Source: Rhodamnia argentea (taxonomy: Eukaryota > Streptophyta > Magnoliopsida > Myrtales > Myrtaceae). Taken from it: a stretch of DNA of 64,000 nucleotides. The DNA is taken from NCBI RefSeq assembly GCF_020921035.1, contig NC_063153.1:15004001-15068000 (forward strand), in the 5' to 3' direction. A program made the translations under genes and the position numbers. Position 1 is the first letter of the stretch; each line of letters begins with the position of its first letter. The notes below the pieces were generated by a model. The model saw only the letters and a program-made list of their open reading frames with translations. It was not told the DNA's origin and did not search any database. Positions 39,825-52,953 of this stretch are shown here, piece after piece.

Positions 39825-41184
39825 TCAATACTGAGGCTTGGAACACTCAGGAGGCATCTTCCAGTTGAACCTCCTGGTGTCCTTGCAATAGTCATAGACC
39901 ATGTACTTGTCCCTCGCCCACTTCATCTGTCCCTGCTTGGCACTGGTGAGCTGGCCGTACGCCGGCGACGTGTACCAGTTTGCCGGTGTCTTGGCCGCGC
40001 ACTGCCAGATGCTGGCGGGCCCAAACCACTTGCAGGCCCTAGCCTGGAAGTTGCGGAACCGGGCCACGAAGGGCGCGTGCCGCCAGTCGGTCTTCACGAG
40101 CCCGCCCCTTGTGGCCCAGTCATCTGCATTCCACAGGCTTGAGTACACCCTCATGCCTTGCTGGTTTGGGTACCCGACGCCCTGGCTCTGGTAGTTCCTG
40201 AACACTCGAATTGGTATACTGTCGATGTACCAGCTGCTCTTGACATGAAATCACAATACGAAGACTATTAGGTCATCCAGTACTCGAGGAAATTAAGAGA
40301 TTTGGCGAGAGCTATGTGTAACTTACACAACTTCGGTGGGGTTCCAGTGAATGGTGTAGTTGTGAAAATCGGCCGCGGGGTCGAACCACAGGTAGAATTG
40401 CTGTTCTCTATTACCGATTCCTTGAGTGAAGATGTTTGTGTGGATGGTGTAAGGTTGTCCGGAAACGTTGCCCAAGAATTCGAAGTCGATCTCGTCGTGG
40501 TTTGACCCCGTGGAAGATAGCTGCATATAAATGTCCATAAACGCGATCGAATCCTTAAGATTTGTAAGTTTAGGGGCGTTTCTACATAGGTAAGATTTGA
40601 TTTGATCTTACATAGTATGCAGTGACTGTCCCAGCTGAATTTCCAGGGACTAACTTGATTAGCATTTCAATGCTTCCAAACAGGTAAGCGCTCTTGGATT
40701 GAAAGGCTGAACCTGCAAATCCAACACCATTATCCCGCTTAGAGAATGTGTTATAATTCGCTCCACATCGAAATTCATTTGCAGTCAGACCGTCGGCTTT
40801 GATTAGTGTTATACTGGCATAATAGTCAGATCCTAGATCCGGCAACTTAAAAAAATCTGTCCATTCAGCCTGCAATATGACTACCATATACATTTTTCTA
40901 GTCAATATGAATGCCTTGATCTTGAAGCGCTTTTTGCAATGCTAATTCAATGCGCGTTGAGTTTATATAGGTCATAACGGGAATGCTTTGTCAAGATTAG
41001 AAACCGTTATACCAGAGATCTTGTCCAACACGAGTTGAACATCGTTGCCGTTGTTGAGGACCGAGGACTGCCGAGCGCCCCACGTGAAGAACGCGCTGTC
41101 CCAGAACGAGGCCTCAACCCGGCATCGATCCACGAAGGCGGAGGAGAAGAAGAGAGCTATCAATAAAACAGGAAGCCTCGCCAT
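39825..41184 (-). CDS. XTH: Xyloglucan endotransglucosylase/hydrolase (XTH)
   Basis: Secreted GH16 enzyme that cuts and rejoins xyloglucan in the cell wall. Four exons: 41184-41013, 40712-40612, 40520-40327, 40233-39825; 291 aa, the usual size. Residues 1 to about 25 are a signal peptide ([17 protein letters not shown]). The active site [11 protein letters not shown] is intact, with nucleophile E101, helper D103 and acid/base E105, followed at once by the N-glycosylation site N109-[19 protein letters not shown] and the XET C-terminal region are present: cysteines in RACKW and WQCAAK, then [10 protein letters not shown] and [10 protein letters not shown] better-fitting ATG was preferred over one 9 codons upstream because it begins the signal peptide. 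I do not assign an XTH number; XTH26 sits in the matching Arabidopsis region, but the sequence does not prove identity. Confidence 0.93.
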
Positions 41185-41279
41185 GTTTTCTTCTCTCTGC
41201 TTCTTTCTCACAATGTATCAGAGAACTCCTGTGCTTGCGTAGTGCGGTGGGTAGTCTGCTTTGCCTTGGTTCTGAGGCC

Positions 41280-41287
41280 TTTATATA
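41280..41287 (-). promoter_or_regulatory. Candidate TATA box of the XTH gene
   Basis: On the minus strand TATATAAA stands about 96 bases before the start codon, which would give a leader of roughly 60-70 bases. Good spacing for a plant TATA box. Confidence 0.65.
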
Positions 41288-43276
41288 ACCAGGGACTAGC
41301 ACATATGGCCGATCTAGGAAAGAACTTCCACCGATGAATATATTACATGTTGTCCTAGAATGTGTTGAGCCTGTCAGGGGCTCTGGATTCTGACCCTTTC
41401 TAGGACTACTTATGCTGTCCTCCTGTCCAGCTCCCCTTTACAATGATTAACAATTTTAAGCTACGAAGTAAGGATGAAATCTTAATCCTGAATTGAGCAG
41501 AACTGTTTGAGAAATCATGCTCGATCCTCTCCTTTGTCACCTTGACTACGATGAACTCGAATGGGATTCGTTGCGATTCGAACACGAAATCAGCCACATC
41601 CGAACCACTCATTTAAACTCTTAGGTGTCGGCATGAGATGTTGTTTATCACAAATTAAATATATCCGTTGCATCTTTTGGTGAATCTACGAAAATCGTTC
41701 CTTTGTACGTCCACGGGAAAAAGTGTCAAAAAAAAGTTGTAAACCTATTACGTTTGTGTCAATTCGGTCATAAACCATCCGCATTTATACCAATTAAGTC
41801 CATCCGATCAATTTTAGCCGTAAATCGCTGATGTAGATGCTGTTAGAATCCAGATATTGTTTATCGCGACACTAAATTAAAGATATCCATCGCATCTTTT
41901 GATGAATCTATGAAAATCATTCCTTTGTACGTCCACGGGAAAAAGTGTCAAAAAAAGTTGTAAACCTATTGCATTTATACCAATTTAGTTCTAAACCATC
42001 TACATTTATACCAATTAAGTCCATCCGATCAATTTTAGCCAGAAATCGTTTGTCCCACGTGACACGACCGACGTTGACGTGGATTTTATTTATTTATTTA
42101 TTTATATATTTCTAATATTTTTTTATTTTTTCTGTATTTTTATTTATTTTTTTTATTGTGGGCCGGCGAGGGTTGCCCAAAGAAGAGTATTTGGGGGGAG
42201 GAGGGAAGGGGGCATAAAATTTTGGGATGACTAGGTCTCGGAGGCTACCCAGAGAAGAGTGTGTCGTGGCCGAGACTAACAATGCAAGAGGAAGGAATTG
42301 CCAGTTGTAAATGTCATCAATCGACAACCTCAGCTAACAACTTCCTAGACGTGCACACTTCAATTAACATATGTTCAAGTTCATAATGCGCTTAGTTTGG
42401 ACCTAGATCATCTCGGGCCAATATTCATTAGGAAAATTATCAAAAAAATTCTTAAACCAGACTCAATAGTGTAAATAGACCATCTCTATATGGAAGATTT
42501 GTAATTTTCGATGAATGGTTCTTTTGATGACCAGGCACCGACCTACTGTGTTGACATTGATTCGAAGCCGAGAGACCTTGCTCTACTTTTTTTTCCTTTT
42601 TCTTGTGATAACGCCGAAGTTCACGTAATGGTGGACCATCGATTCTAGGGACTACCATATCGACCGGTGATCAATAGGCAAGAAGCCCGTCGAGGCCCGA
42701 AAAGGCGAATGAACGGGCTTCGGGCAACATCCTCACATGAGAAGTCTCGGCTCGCCGAATCTTGGCCCGACCTCCGTGACCGGCTCGGCACAGGTCCACC
42801 CCATGATCACCGTCAAGGGGATATCTCCTCTAGAAAAGTTGATAACTCATTCATAGTCTAGTTTTGGTAATTTCATGTAGAAATTAGTGAATTCGAAGGG
42901 GTAGTAAGTTATGCAATTAAGTTGGTAAAATTGGTACGAAAGTTTGGAATTTGCAAAAACTGTCAAAAAGAATTGGTAATTTCATGATTAAGTATTAGTA
43001 CATTACAAGTGAAATTACCTAGGAGAAAAAAAAAAAAAGGTTGCCTTTCATTTTGTTTATCAATGATTTTTGACAATTGCCAATGTTTATTGTAATTTTC
43101 AGGCATGGGAAAAGAATTTGTATGTTTGGGCACTGAATACTAAAACAGGAGAACATCAAATTCGAGATAAGAAATTGGCTTTCCACAGCACAAAACACAT
43201 GTGACCAGTACGAAGGAACACACAAGAATCAATCGATCCATGGCCGATCTCCAAACCCAATCAAACCCAGTCACTT
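41288..43276. other. Intergenic between XTH and GLOX, repeat-rich
   Basis: Contains the duplicated TIR-family copy C (41641-42175), a second truncated left end of the same family at about 42431 (GAAAATTATCAAAAAAATTC), and AT-rich DNA. No gene recognised. The last 70 bases before 43276 are likely the GLOX 3' UTR. Confidence 0.5.
41641..42175. mobile_element. TIR-family copy C with an internal direct duplication
   Basis: Two direct units, 41641-41832 and 41858-42051, share TTGTTTATC, GCATCTTTTGRTGAATCTA, CTTTGTACGTCCACGGGAAA and CCATCCGATCAATTTTAGCC. Within each unit the left terminal text of the dispersed TIR family is present (GTCAAAAAAAGTTGTAAACC, then CCAATTAAGTCCATCC). The second unit runs into the T-rich and GGGCCGGCGAGGG core typical of such elements. 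No right end is visible. Confidence 0.6.
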
Positions 43277-46034
43277 TTACTGGATCTGAACCCAGGCTCC
43301 CACGCTTGGGACGCCCTTGTACACCACGAATACCAGGTAATGACCCGGCGGCGCGATCGTCCCGGACGGGGGCGACTTGGTGTCGAGGTGGTAGATGCCG
43401 CCCTCGTTCCTCAGCACGGTGTTGGCGAGCTGCAAGAGCCTCTGGTTCATGGAATACCCGTGCGTGGTGAAGGGCGGCGCGTACATGGTCACCTTCACGT
43501 CCCTCTTGCGCACCCTCCGGCCGTCCGAGTTGACCCTGAACTTGATGTAGAAGCTCCTGTTGTATCCCATCTTCTTGTCGGTGAGTTCGGCGACGATCTC
43601 GGGGCGGTATTTCTGGAGGGCCGGGTTGAGGTAAGGGGGAGAGAACTTCTCCATGCGCAGCTCGGTCGGGTACGGGACGTTGGTGAATTGGTAGGTCGGG
43701 TTGGTGTTGCTGCCTGCGACGAGAATCCTGCCGTCGGGGAGGACCATGGAGGTGGAGTGGTACATGCGGGGGATGGTGGCGGCCTTCAGCTCCCGGAAAC
43801 GCTCACCGGCAGGCTTCTGGGGCGAGTAGAGGACCGGGACGTAGTTCGGGTCTTCCGCGAAGTTCCATGCAGCCGTGCCTGTTCGATAGAAATTAATAGA
43901 GATTGTTAGAAAACTTAGCAATGTAACATCAAATTTCAAACAAATGGGACATAATTTTCATGTAGAATTTTGCCTCATCAAAGTCAATATGTACGTGCGT
44001 ATGTGTACCTTTGGTTGCTCCATTAAGCATGAGGAGATCTCCGGTGGGCAGGATGAGCATATCCCCCATGACCCTCCGCGACGGCATCGCCTCCTTCTGC
44101 CACTGTGCGTTCGGGTCGGTCACCACGAGCCGGGCGCAGTCCTGGAGCGCTGGCATGAACATGTTGTTCTTCTCTACCGCCCGGTATGCCGTTGACTTCG
44201 CTCCGCCGCACACAATGACCTCCGCCTTGACCATCCTCGAGTCCACGTGGTTCTTGAGGACCATGGGGAGGAGCGCCGACATCCCTGAGGCCGGGTAGTT
44301 GCGGGATCCGCCGATGAGGCGGGGGAACTCGCGGATGATCTTGTTCCTGCGGGCGTCGAGAATGATGGAGCGGCTGTTGGCGAAGACGAAGAGGTTGCCG
44401 TCGGGGAGGAGGTTGACGAAGGGGTAGAGATTGTTCTCGTCGAGGTCGGTCGTCTCTTCCAGGAAGGGGAAGAAGGTCGTCTTGGCGGAGATCTTGTTGT
44501 TGACAGTGACGAACTCATAGCTATAGGAGCGGCGGCCGCCCATGACGATGAAGGCCCCGTCTTCAAGCTTGGTCTGAGTTGAGTACCTGTTAATTGGTGA
44601 TCATAAAATTAGGTTAATCACAACTTACAAACTATGGTCACTTGAGTGTATCGTATAATTGGGAATATGAATTGGGAGATTATCTTACCATCTTCCGTTG
44701 CCAAGCACATTGGGGGTATCTCGCCAATTGCAGTTATCACATAGACCGAGAAATCGAACCGATTGGCTGCCGGCGTCGAACCCTCCGGTGCTGACGAAGT
44801 TTCCGTCGGCTCCGAGCCCCCCGGAGGAGCACCATGGGTCCGTAATTATCTATTTATAGATCAATGAGAAAAATTTGTTAAGAAACTAGATACATTCTTC
44901 CAAAACTTTCAGATCCTATAATTGAAACGAAGCATGGACAGAAATCTAGTACAATTTTGGATTAATTATGGTTGCTACTTCCTTAAATGCATCCACGCGT
45001 CCATCATGTTAAGAATAAATTGTGCTCTAATACGGTATCCAAAACCAAAATCAATTGTGTCAAGCAATAATTATTAATTAGGGCTTTGGTTATTGTCTGT
45101 ACTTTAAGCCTAATGATCAACCCAGTTATGATGGACGAATAGGCACTGAAATGACCTCGTGTATTTTTGCATGGAAAAGTTGTCGGCAGCCTTTCTCAAA
45201 AATGGCACTGTCCCATATTTATTTCGGGACATTTAGGTAATTTCGTAACATATATGTTTAGTGGGAAAAATATAAAAATCACACATTTCATATAGTGCAA
45301 ATTTTGAAAGATTACGTTAGGCATGCATGCAAATTGTAATTATATGTACAAGGGCAAGAAGTTTAATTGTTTCATGCAACTGCTATCACATGGAGAGGAA
45401 AATTTGCGTAGTGGGAAATCGTATTTTGAGTTAAGGGTCGTGTAATAGTTGGATAATCCCGAAATCGAGAGAGAGAATGAGAAGGAGAGTTAGAGAGAGG
45501 AGGTACACTGAGCGGCCGGAGCGCCCGGGTCTCGATGTCGTAGATGACGGCATGAGCCCAGCAGTCGGGTGCCTTGGCCTGCGGCCTCACGGGGCAGACC
45601 ATGTTCTTGGCCAGCCTGATCTTGGACGGCCCGAGCACCGTCGAGTCGAAGATCAAGGCCTTGTTGTTCGGCAGCAGCTGCAAGTGCATGGCCGAGACGC
45701 CGGAGCTCTTGGACACGAGCTCCCATTTCCCCTCGAACTCGGTCTCGCTCGCATCCTCCGCGTCGTCGCCGCCATGGCTGCCGAACAGGGAGAACCTAAA
45801 GCCGGGGTCCTCGTCGATCGCCGCCGTCCGTTCCCCCTCGTCGCCCACGACCCCTCCGTCGTTGCCCACGGTCGCGTCCCGGACGAGCTGGGACCCGCCG
45901 ACCAGCTTCTCCGGGTTGAAGAGCCGGTCGAAGAGGCCGCCCCGGAACGGGAGGAGCTGCGAGCGGGCGGAGGAGAGGAACAGCAGCGGGAGGAGGAGGA
46001 GGCACAGGGCCTTGGGTGGGAGCAGCATTGCCAT
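43277..46034 (-). CDS. GLOX1: Aldehyde oxidase GLOX (glyoxal oxidase, galactose-oxidase fold)
   Basis: Secreted copper-radical oxidase that turns aldehydes into acids and makes hydrogen peroxide in the apoplast. Four exons: 46034-45507, 44849-44689, 44586-44009, 43878-43277; 622 aa. The start MAMLLPPKALCLLLLPLLFL is a signal peptide; a Gly/Asp-rich stretch of about 80 residues follows before the catalytic domain (WELVSKSSGVSAMHLQLLPN). Kelch-type repeats such as DGAFIVMGGRRS and LPDGNLFVFANSRS follow. Copper ligands: the Tyr462-His463 pair in MYHSTSMVLPDGR and His602 in PGHYLVFVVYKGVPS. The radical Cys is probably the one in DPWCSSGG or a nearby one; I cannot settle which. An extra ATG 17 codons upstream is less likely. 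Exons are GC-rich against AT-rich flanks. It resembles Arabidopsis GLOX1 (At1g67290). Confidence 0.92.
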
Positions 46035-47250
46035 TGATGAGAGAGAGAAGGAAGATGGGGGGAGGGGGACGTGGTACGTCTGCAATGTTGGCTCATCGGG
46101 GCCGCGGCTTTTTAATGACGTCGTCGGGCGGTGGGTTGGGGGGCCGGTACTACCGGTCCTTCCTCAATTGGAGGGACCAAATCGATCGTGTGGACTGGGC
46201 TTCTTATCGTTCGATTCTCGCACGTGCGAACGGCCGAGGTTTCTCACCGGTCGCGCACGCGATTAACCGAATTCGTTCCCCCCCTCTTTCCTGTTCTGGT
46301 CGATTTTGTTCCGGAGGCAGCTAAATTAACCGCTGGTGTTTTTTCTCGGAACGTTTTGGGGCCTCTCTGTCCTCAAACGTAACGCCACGTGTTTTCTATG
46401 ATGGGCATTTGACGGGTTAGTTTATTTAGTTTTTTTTTTTTTGAAACCTCCTTTCTTACACGACCAAAATAACGTGGAGGTCAACTCGTTGACTGTCGCA
46501 CGACATGTTCTGCCCTTTACCGGCAGTGACGTGAAGAGACTCTATTTTCATCGGGAGTAAATGGTCCCCGTCTTTGGACATAGTACCCTTCACGTCGGAC
46601 CTCGAAAAGAATGTTTTCTAAAGCCATGATTCGCGATAATTAGTCGCGAATAATGATCAATTAGGCCCCGTCTAGATTTGATTAATCTCGCGAAAGAGCT
46701 TCAAAACTATGCAATATCTGGCCAGAAAAGCAGTTTACGGAATGTTACGAGTGCTTTAGCTGATTATTCCTGCTTTGTTTGTGCAGAGTTCCTTAATCTC
46801 TTCCTTTGGATACGATAATCCATTTCAAACATGAATACGAAAATAAAAGGGGAGATCTTGCCCTAGGCTTTGCTATTTGAGCGAAGGGAGAGCTCGAAAA
46901 AGTCGAAGATTTCCGTCGCCGAAAGAGAAGACGCGATGTTTTCATATTGCACCATTTCGTGAGGCCGTCGTTAGATTCAAATTGGAAATAGTTGCTACCG
47001 GTAGATTTCGCCCTAATTATCGAAATCTCAGGTTTATAGAGCAAGGGCATGACTTAAACGCGGGGACCGTCAAACACTCGTTTCCACAAAATTTTCGTCT
47101 ATTTTTGGTGCCAAGAAAAGGGTTGCAAAATCTCATGCCTGCGACCAATAATGTGACTAATTAGAATTTCCTCAATATCTTTTTGTTACATACTAATTCT
47201 TCTTTAGATTGATTCTTCAGGTGATTTAGGATAATGAAATATCTAATGTG
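46035..47250. other. GLOX upstream region to the retrotransposon target site
   Basis: The first 300 bases are fairly GC-rich and include GLOX leader and promoter. From 46380 on the DNA is AT-rich. Frames of up to 95 codons exist on both strands but none has a known motif. Confidence 0.45.
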
Positions 47251-47255
47251 TATTC

Positions 47256-48004
47256 CGTTAGCGGTCCGCCCTAGGAACTAATCAAGGTTGATGCTCTAAC
47301 ATTAGTTGTGGATTAGGTTGTGTCGAAAAAACGACATTCACTATACTTAGGTAGTCATAATGTGTTGCTAGAGACCGCTTATGACTTATGGGCCAAAAAG
47401 GATTTTGAGCACACTGCTAATGTTTAATGAACCTACGGGGTCGCACACGATAGCGCACCGAGTTTATATATTCTTCGTGCCTTAATCTACTTAAGAAGTA
47501 GATTTTAATTTATTCTCCTATTCTAAATATCTACGTGATCGTGCATGTTATAAGATAACGATAAAACGCACGATTGGAGATAGACGGTTTGGCGGGCCCG
47601 AATCGCCCGGCCCACTTCTTTTATTACGCGTAAATATTGAGGCTATATATATAGACGTGGAAAAACCCTAAAGACGTCTATGAGAATAAAAAAACACAGA
47701 AAATCGTTCTCTGTTTTTAGATCTTTAAGAGAGTCTCGAAGATCGCAAGGCAATCAAGGAATGGGAGCTCCAAGATCCGCAAGCTAGCACTTGGATCGTT
47801 GAAGACTTCGGTTCGTGTGTGTGAATACCGGTAGAGGCGCAACACTTGGGGCGCTAATTCGGACATAACCGATCATCCATTTAACTTCGATCCGAAAAGG
47901 TACATCTTGAACTCCTATTGATTTCAATATACGCATGGATCATGTCTTGAGTTTCGGTTTAGATTTATATTCCGCTGCATTTTGACAATCTGGAAACCCT
48001 ATCG
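47256..48004 (+). repeat. 5' LTR of the copia element (749 bp)
   Basis: Aligns over its length with 53745-54494. The first base is C where TG is expected. A TATA run (GGCTATATATATAG, about 47641) marks the likely promoter. It ends ...AACCCTATCG just before the primer site; the last base is G where the 3' copy has A. Confidence 0.9.
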
Positions 48005-48005
48005 G

Positions 48006-48017
48006 TGGTATCAGAGT
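48006..48017 (+). other. Primer-binding site, initiator-Met tRNA type
   Basis: TGGTATCAGAGT, one base after the 5' LTR, matches the 3' end of plant initiator methionine tRNA, the usual primer for copia reverse transcription. Confidence 0.9.
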
Positions 48018-48984
48018 GCCTTGTGATATATTCAAGTTGAATTGCAAACCCTAATTGTTGATACATATGATGTATGCCTAAAGTGATTCTTGATTAGGGT
48101 TAGATGAATTGAAAAATATGAATTAATATGATCAATTTGAGTAATTTCACATTGAAACAAATTTGAATTCCTGCAATGATGTGGATTAATGTGATTGATC
48201 CAAAGGTGTTTTTGTTAAGAAAATAGAATTACGAATTTTGTTTAGGGAGTTGAGAAAAAACGAAATAGGGATGGCCTTAGGGACGGTTTAATTGAAACCG
48301 CCCGCCCTAGTAGAGATAGTTCAAGGGCACGGTCGGTTTCCTGTGAAAACATAATTGAGAATTATGTCTAGGTTTCGAGGGCACCGCCTCTCGACCCCGC
48401 TAGGGGTGCTACCCCCTTGACCCCTGCATTGAATTGTTTGTTCAATTGTTATTAAATTCAATTATTGATGTACCTTGTTGTGATAAATGATGTTTTGTTT
48501 ATGTCTATAAGATGCATATATTCATAACTAAATAAACATCAAAAGTCCCAAATAAAATTAAGTGATAAAATGATGTCTTTCCAATTATACACCCGTCAAG
48601 ACTTGAATCGTCAAAAGATGGGTCTGCCAAAGCAAGGTGTCTTTAACTATTTGAGTAAGATAGGATGAATAATGGTTATCCATATGTCAAGATTGGTTTA
48701 CTTAACGAGGCTATCAAAATAGTTTTGGGCCTTGAGGCATAGAGTTTGGGGATAAGACATGAGATGTCAACCCTAATAACCAAAAGTTGTATTTGATGCA
48801 ATTGGCAAAGAGTTGTCTATCTATATAACCGAATCTTAAGCGGTAAGCCAAAGTTTACTCGAATTTTGGTGAAATATGGATCTTGGTCCACTATACTTAT
48901 AGGGACACATATTATAAAAGTATAGTTGGAGTTTATTATTGATAATATTAATGAACAATTCACTTTGCATATTTGTTGTAAATA

Positions 48985-51900
48985 ATGGCAAATAGCTCTA
49001 CATCAAGCTCTTCACTGCGATCTATCCTTGAGAAGGACAAATTGAATGGTTCAAACTTTTTGGGCTGGTATAGAAGCTTGAGAATTGTTCTCAAGCGGGA
49101 GAAAAAGGATTATGTTCTAGAGAAACCACTTCCTCAGAAGGCACCTCCTTCCAACACTCCCCATGCTGAAAGGAATGCTTGTTAGAAGCATAAAGATGAT
49201 GCATTTGATGCATCATGTCTAATGTTAGCTACCATGAACTCGGACCTTCAGAAGCAGCTTGAGAACATGGATGCCTATGATATGATCATGAACTTGAAAA
49301 AATTGTTTCAGGAGCAGTCGTGCACTAAAAGGTACTAGACGGTAAAGGCCTTAATTGAGTGTAAGCTAGCAAGTGGGAGCTTAGTTAGCCCACATGTCAT
49401 AAAAATGATAGATTATATTAAAAACCTGGAGCGGCTAGGCTCTCCCATTAATCAAGAGTTGGCTACCGACATTATTTTTCATTCATTGCCTCATGATTAT
49501 GACACGTTTGTTATGAACTATAACATGCATAATCTTAATAAGTCTTTGACTGAACTACATGGGATGCTCAAAACTACTGAGCAGAATATCAAAAAGGACC
49601 ATACCCCTAATGTTCTCATGATTCAAAAGGGGAAAAGCTTTAAGAAGCCAAGTAAGGTCAAGGGTAAGGGCAATGGTACTAAGTCCAAACCTAAATCCAA
49701 GATAAAATCAGGTCCGACTGCAGATGATGTCTACTTCCATTGTGGTGACCATGGACATTGGAAGAGGAACTACAAGAAATATTTGGAGGATCTGAAAAAG
49801 AAGAAGGGAAATGAGACTTCCACTTCAGGTATTTATGTTATAGAAGTAAATGTTACTATTACTTCTACTTCATGGGTATTAGATACTAGTTGTGGTACTC
49901 ACATTTGTTTGAATGTGCAAAAACTAAAACGAAGTAGAACACTCACAAAAGGTGAAGTGGAACTACGCGTTGGAAATAGAGCAAAAGTTGTTGTGTTAGC
50001 CGTAGGAACATATGATGTAGCTTTACCTTATAGTATGATTTTAGAACTGAACAATTGCTATTATATACCTGCTATACGCAGGAATATTATTTCAATTTCT
50101 TGTTTGGACAAGGAAGGTTTCTATTTTGATATAAAGAACCATAGTTGTTCATTTTATCTTAATAGATTGTTTTATGGTAGCGCCCATATTGTGGATGGGA
50201 TATATATTCTAAATCTTGATGTGTCAATCTATAATATAGATACAAAAAGGTTTAAATCTAATGATTTGAATCCAACCTACTTATGGCATTGTCGATTGGG
50301 CCACATAAACGAGAAACGAATTCACAAGCTCCATAGTGATGGGCGATTAAATTCATTTGATTTTGAATCATTTGATACGTGTAAATCTTGTTTAGTTGGA
50401 AAAATGACAAAAACTCATTTTACTAATCGAAGTGAAAGGGCAAAAGAATTGTTGGCCCTTATACATACCGATGTGTGTGAACCACCAAGTTCTACAGCCA
50501 GAGGAGATTATCGATACTTTATTACATTTACCGATGATTTCGGTAGATATGGATATATTTATTAGATGAAACATAAATCCGAGTCCTTTGAAAAGTTCAA
50601 GGAATTTTAGAATGAAGTACAAAATCAACTTAGCAAGAATATCAAGGCTCTTCAATCTGATTGAGGAAGAGAATATCTAAGCCAAGAGTTCAATGACCAT
50701 CTCAAAGAGTGTGGAATTGTTTCACAGCTCACTCTCCCTGGAACACCATAGTGGAATGGTGTCTCCGAGAGGAGAAATCGAACTTTGTTAGACATGGTTC
50801 GATCAATGATGAGTCATGTAGATCTTCTATTATCTTTATGAGGATATGCACTCGAGACACCTGCTTTCACATTAAATAGAAGTCCATCAAAAGTCAGAGA
50901 GAAGACACCATTTGAAATATGGACAAAAAAAGCTCCTAGTATGTCTTTTCTAAAGATTTGGGGTTGCGAAGCTTATGTAAAACGTTTACTCTCCGATAAG
51001 CTTAGGCCCAAATCTGATAAATGCTTCTTTGTGGGATATCCTAAGAAAACAAAAGGATATTACTTTTACAACCCATCGGAGAACAAAGTATTTGTTGCTC
51101 GCAATGGTATCTTTTTAGAGAAAGAGTTTCTTACTAAAGGAACCAGTGGGAGTAAGGTAAACCTCGAAGAAGTTTTTGTGCCACAAGATGGTATTCTAGT
51201 TCGTGACGAACCTCAATTAGATCTACAAAAAGTTATAGAGTCTACTTCAGTGGCACATATAATTCGTAAGTCCGAAAGAACACATCGTGAGCCTATGAGA
51301 TATAGTTTTCGTGTGACAGAACATCATCATCTATTGTCAATAGAAAATGACGAACCTACAACCTATACATAAGCTATGATGGGCCCAGATTCCGATAAAT
51401 AGCTTCAGGCCATAAAATCCGAAATGGACTCAATGCATCAAAATAAAGTTTGGACTTTGGTTGATCCACCTGAAGTTGTTAAACCTATAGGGTGCAAGTG
51501 GGTTTTCAAGACGAAAACCGATATGAATGGAAAGGTTCACATCTATAAAGCACGGCTGGTAGCTAAAGGTTTCAAACAAACTCATGGTGTTGACTATGAT
51601 GAAACATATTCACCAGTGGCTATGTTTAAGTCCATTCGGATTATCCTAGCGTTTGCCGTATATTATAACTATGAGATATGGCAAATGGATGTAAAGCCAG
51701 CTTTCCTTAACGGAAACCTAGATAATGATGTGTATATGACACAGCCCGAAGGCTTTACATCACTAGATAACGCTGGGAAGATATGTAAGCTTCAACGTTC
51801 TATTTATGGATTGAAGCGGGCATCACGGAGCTGGAATATTCGTTTTGATGAAACTGTCAAAGAGTTTGGCTTCATCAGAAACAAAGAAGAAGCTTGTGTA

Positions 51901-52953
51901 GACAAGAAGTCTAGTGGGAGCGTAATTGTGTTTCTAGTGTTGTATGTGGATGACATACTACTAATTGGAAATGACATTCATATGCTTCAGTCGATTAAGA
52001 CATGGCTAGGAAAATCTTTCTCCATGAAGGACATGGGAGAGGCAAAATATATTTTGATAATCGGGATCTATAGAGATATATCAAAGAGACTTATTAGACC
52101 GAGTCAAAGTACATATGTTTACAAAGTCATCAATAGGTTTAATATGCAAGATTCTAAGAAAGGTTTTCTCCCGATGACACATGGCATAAGTCTTAGCAAG
52201 ACTCGGTGTCCTTCAACACAAGATGAGCGAGACCGCATGAGTATGATTTCTTATGTATCTGCTGTAGGATCCATCATGTATGCTATGTTGTGCACTCATC
52301 CCGATGTTGCTTGTGCATTGAGCATGACAAGTAGATACCGATCGGATCTAGGAGAACCTCCCTGGGTAGCTGTTAAAAATATCCTTAAGTACTTGAAAAG
52401 AACTAAGGATTTATTCTTAGTCTATGAAGGTGAGGAACAGATCATTGTAAGTGGTTACACTGATGCTAGTTTCCAAACCGACAAAGATGACTTTCGATCG
52501 TAGTCGGGATTTGTCTTTTACGTGAATGGTGGAGCGATGTGCTGGAAGAGTTCCAAACAGAACATAGTTGCAGATTCTATGACAGAAGCTGAGTATATTG
52601 CTGCTTCAAAAGCATCAAAGGAAGCTGTTTGGATTCGAAAGTTCATAGAAGAACTGGGAATCGGTCCCACTAGTTCGAATCCAATAGACCTTTATTGTGA
52701 CAACAATGAGGTCATAGTTTTGGCTAAAGAGCCTAGGTCTCACCAGAAGACCAAACACATACTCGGAAAGTATCACCTCATTCAAGAATTCGTTGATAAA
52801 GGCGATGTCAAGATGTACAAAGTTGCAACGGAGTTGAATATAGCTGATCCGTTGACGAAGGCTCTTCCACAACCTAAGCATGAGCGTCATTATAACACTT
52901 TAGGCCTTAGACACATTAGTGATTGGCATTCATGTGAGTGGGAGTATATGTAA
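48985..52953 (+). pseudogene. Gag-pol polyprotein remnant of the copia element
   Basis: One reading frame of 1323 codons keeps its phase from start to end, interrupted by stops at 49183, 49336, 50563, 50608, 50662, 50749, 50839, 51370, 51400 and 52501. Gag begins MANSSTSSSS; its zinc knuckle (near 49735) has lost the first and last Cys to Tyr. Protease shows WVLDTS with the usual Gly after DT replaced by Ser. Integrase has its zinc motif (WHCRLGH, CKSCLVGK) near 50290-50400. Reverse transcriptase has KWVFKTKTD, KARLVAKGF and the YVDD box at 51943. RNase H has TDASF and SMTEAEYIA. The retained phase with many stops points to decay by point mutation, not indels. Confidence 0.9.

Noticed and set aside
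43340..43909. 189-codon + strand frame opposite GLOX, and similar frames at 45477-46266
   Set aside because: GC-rich antisense shadows of the GLOX exons; composition explains them.
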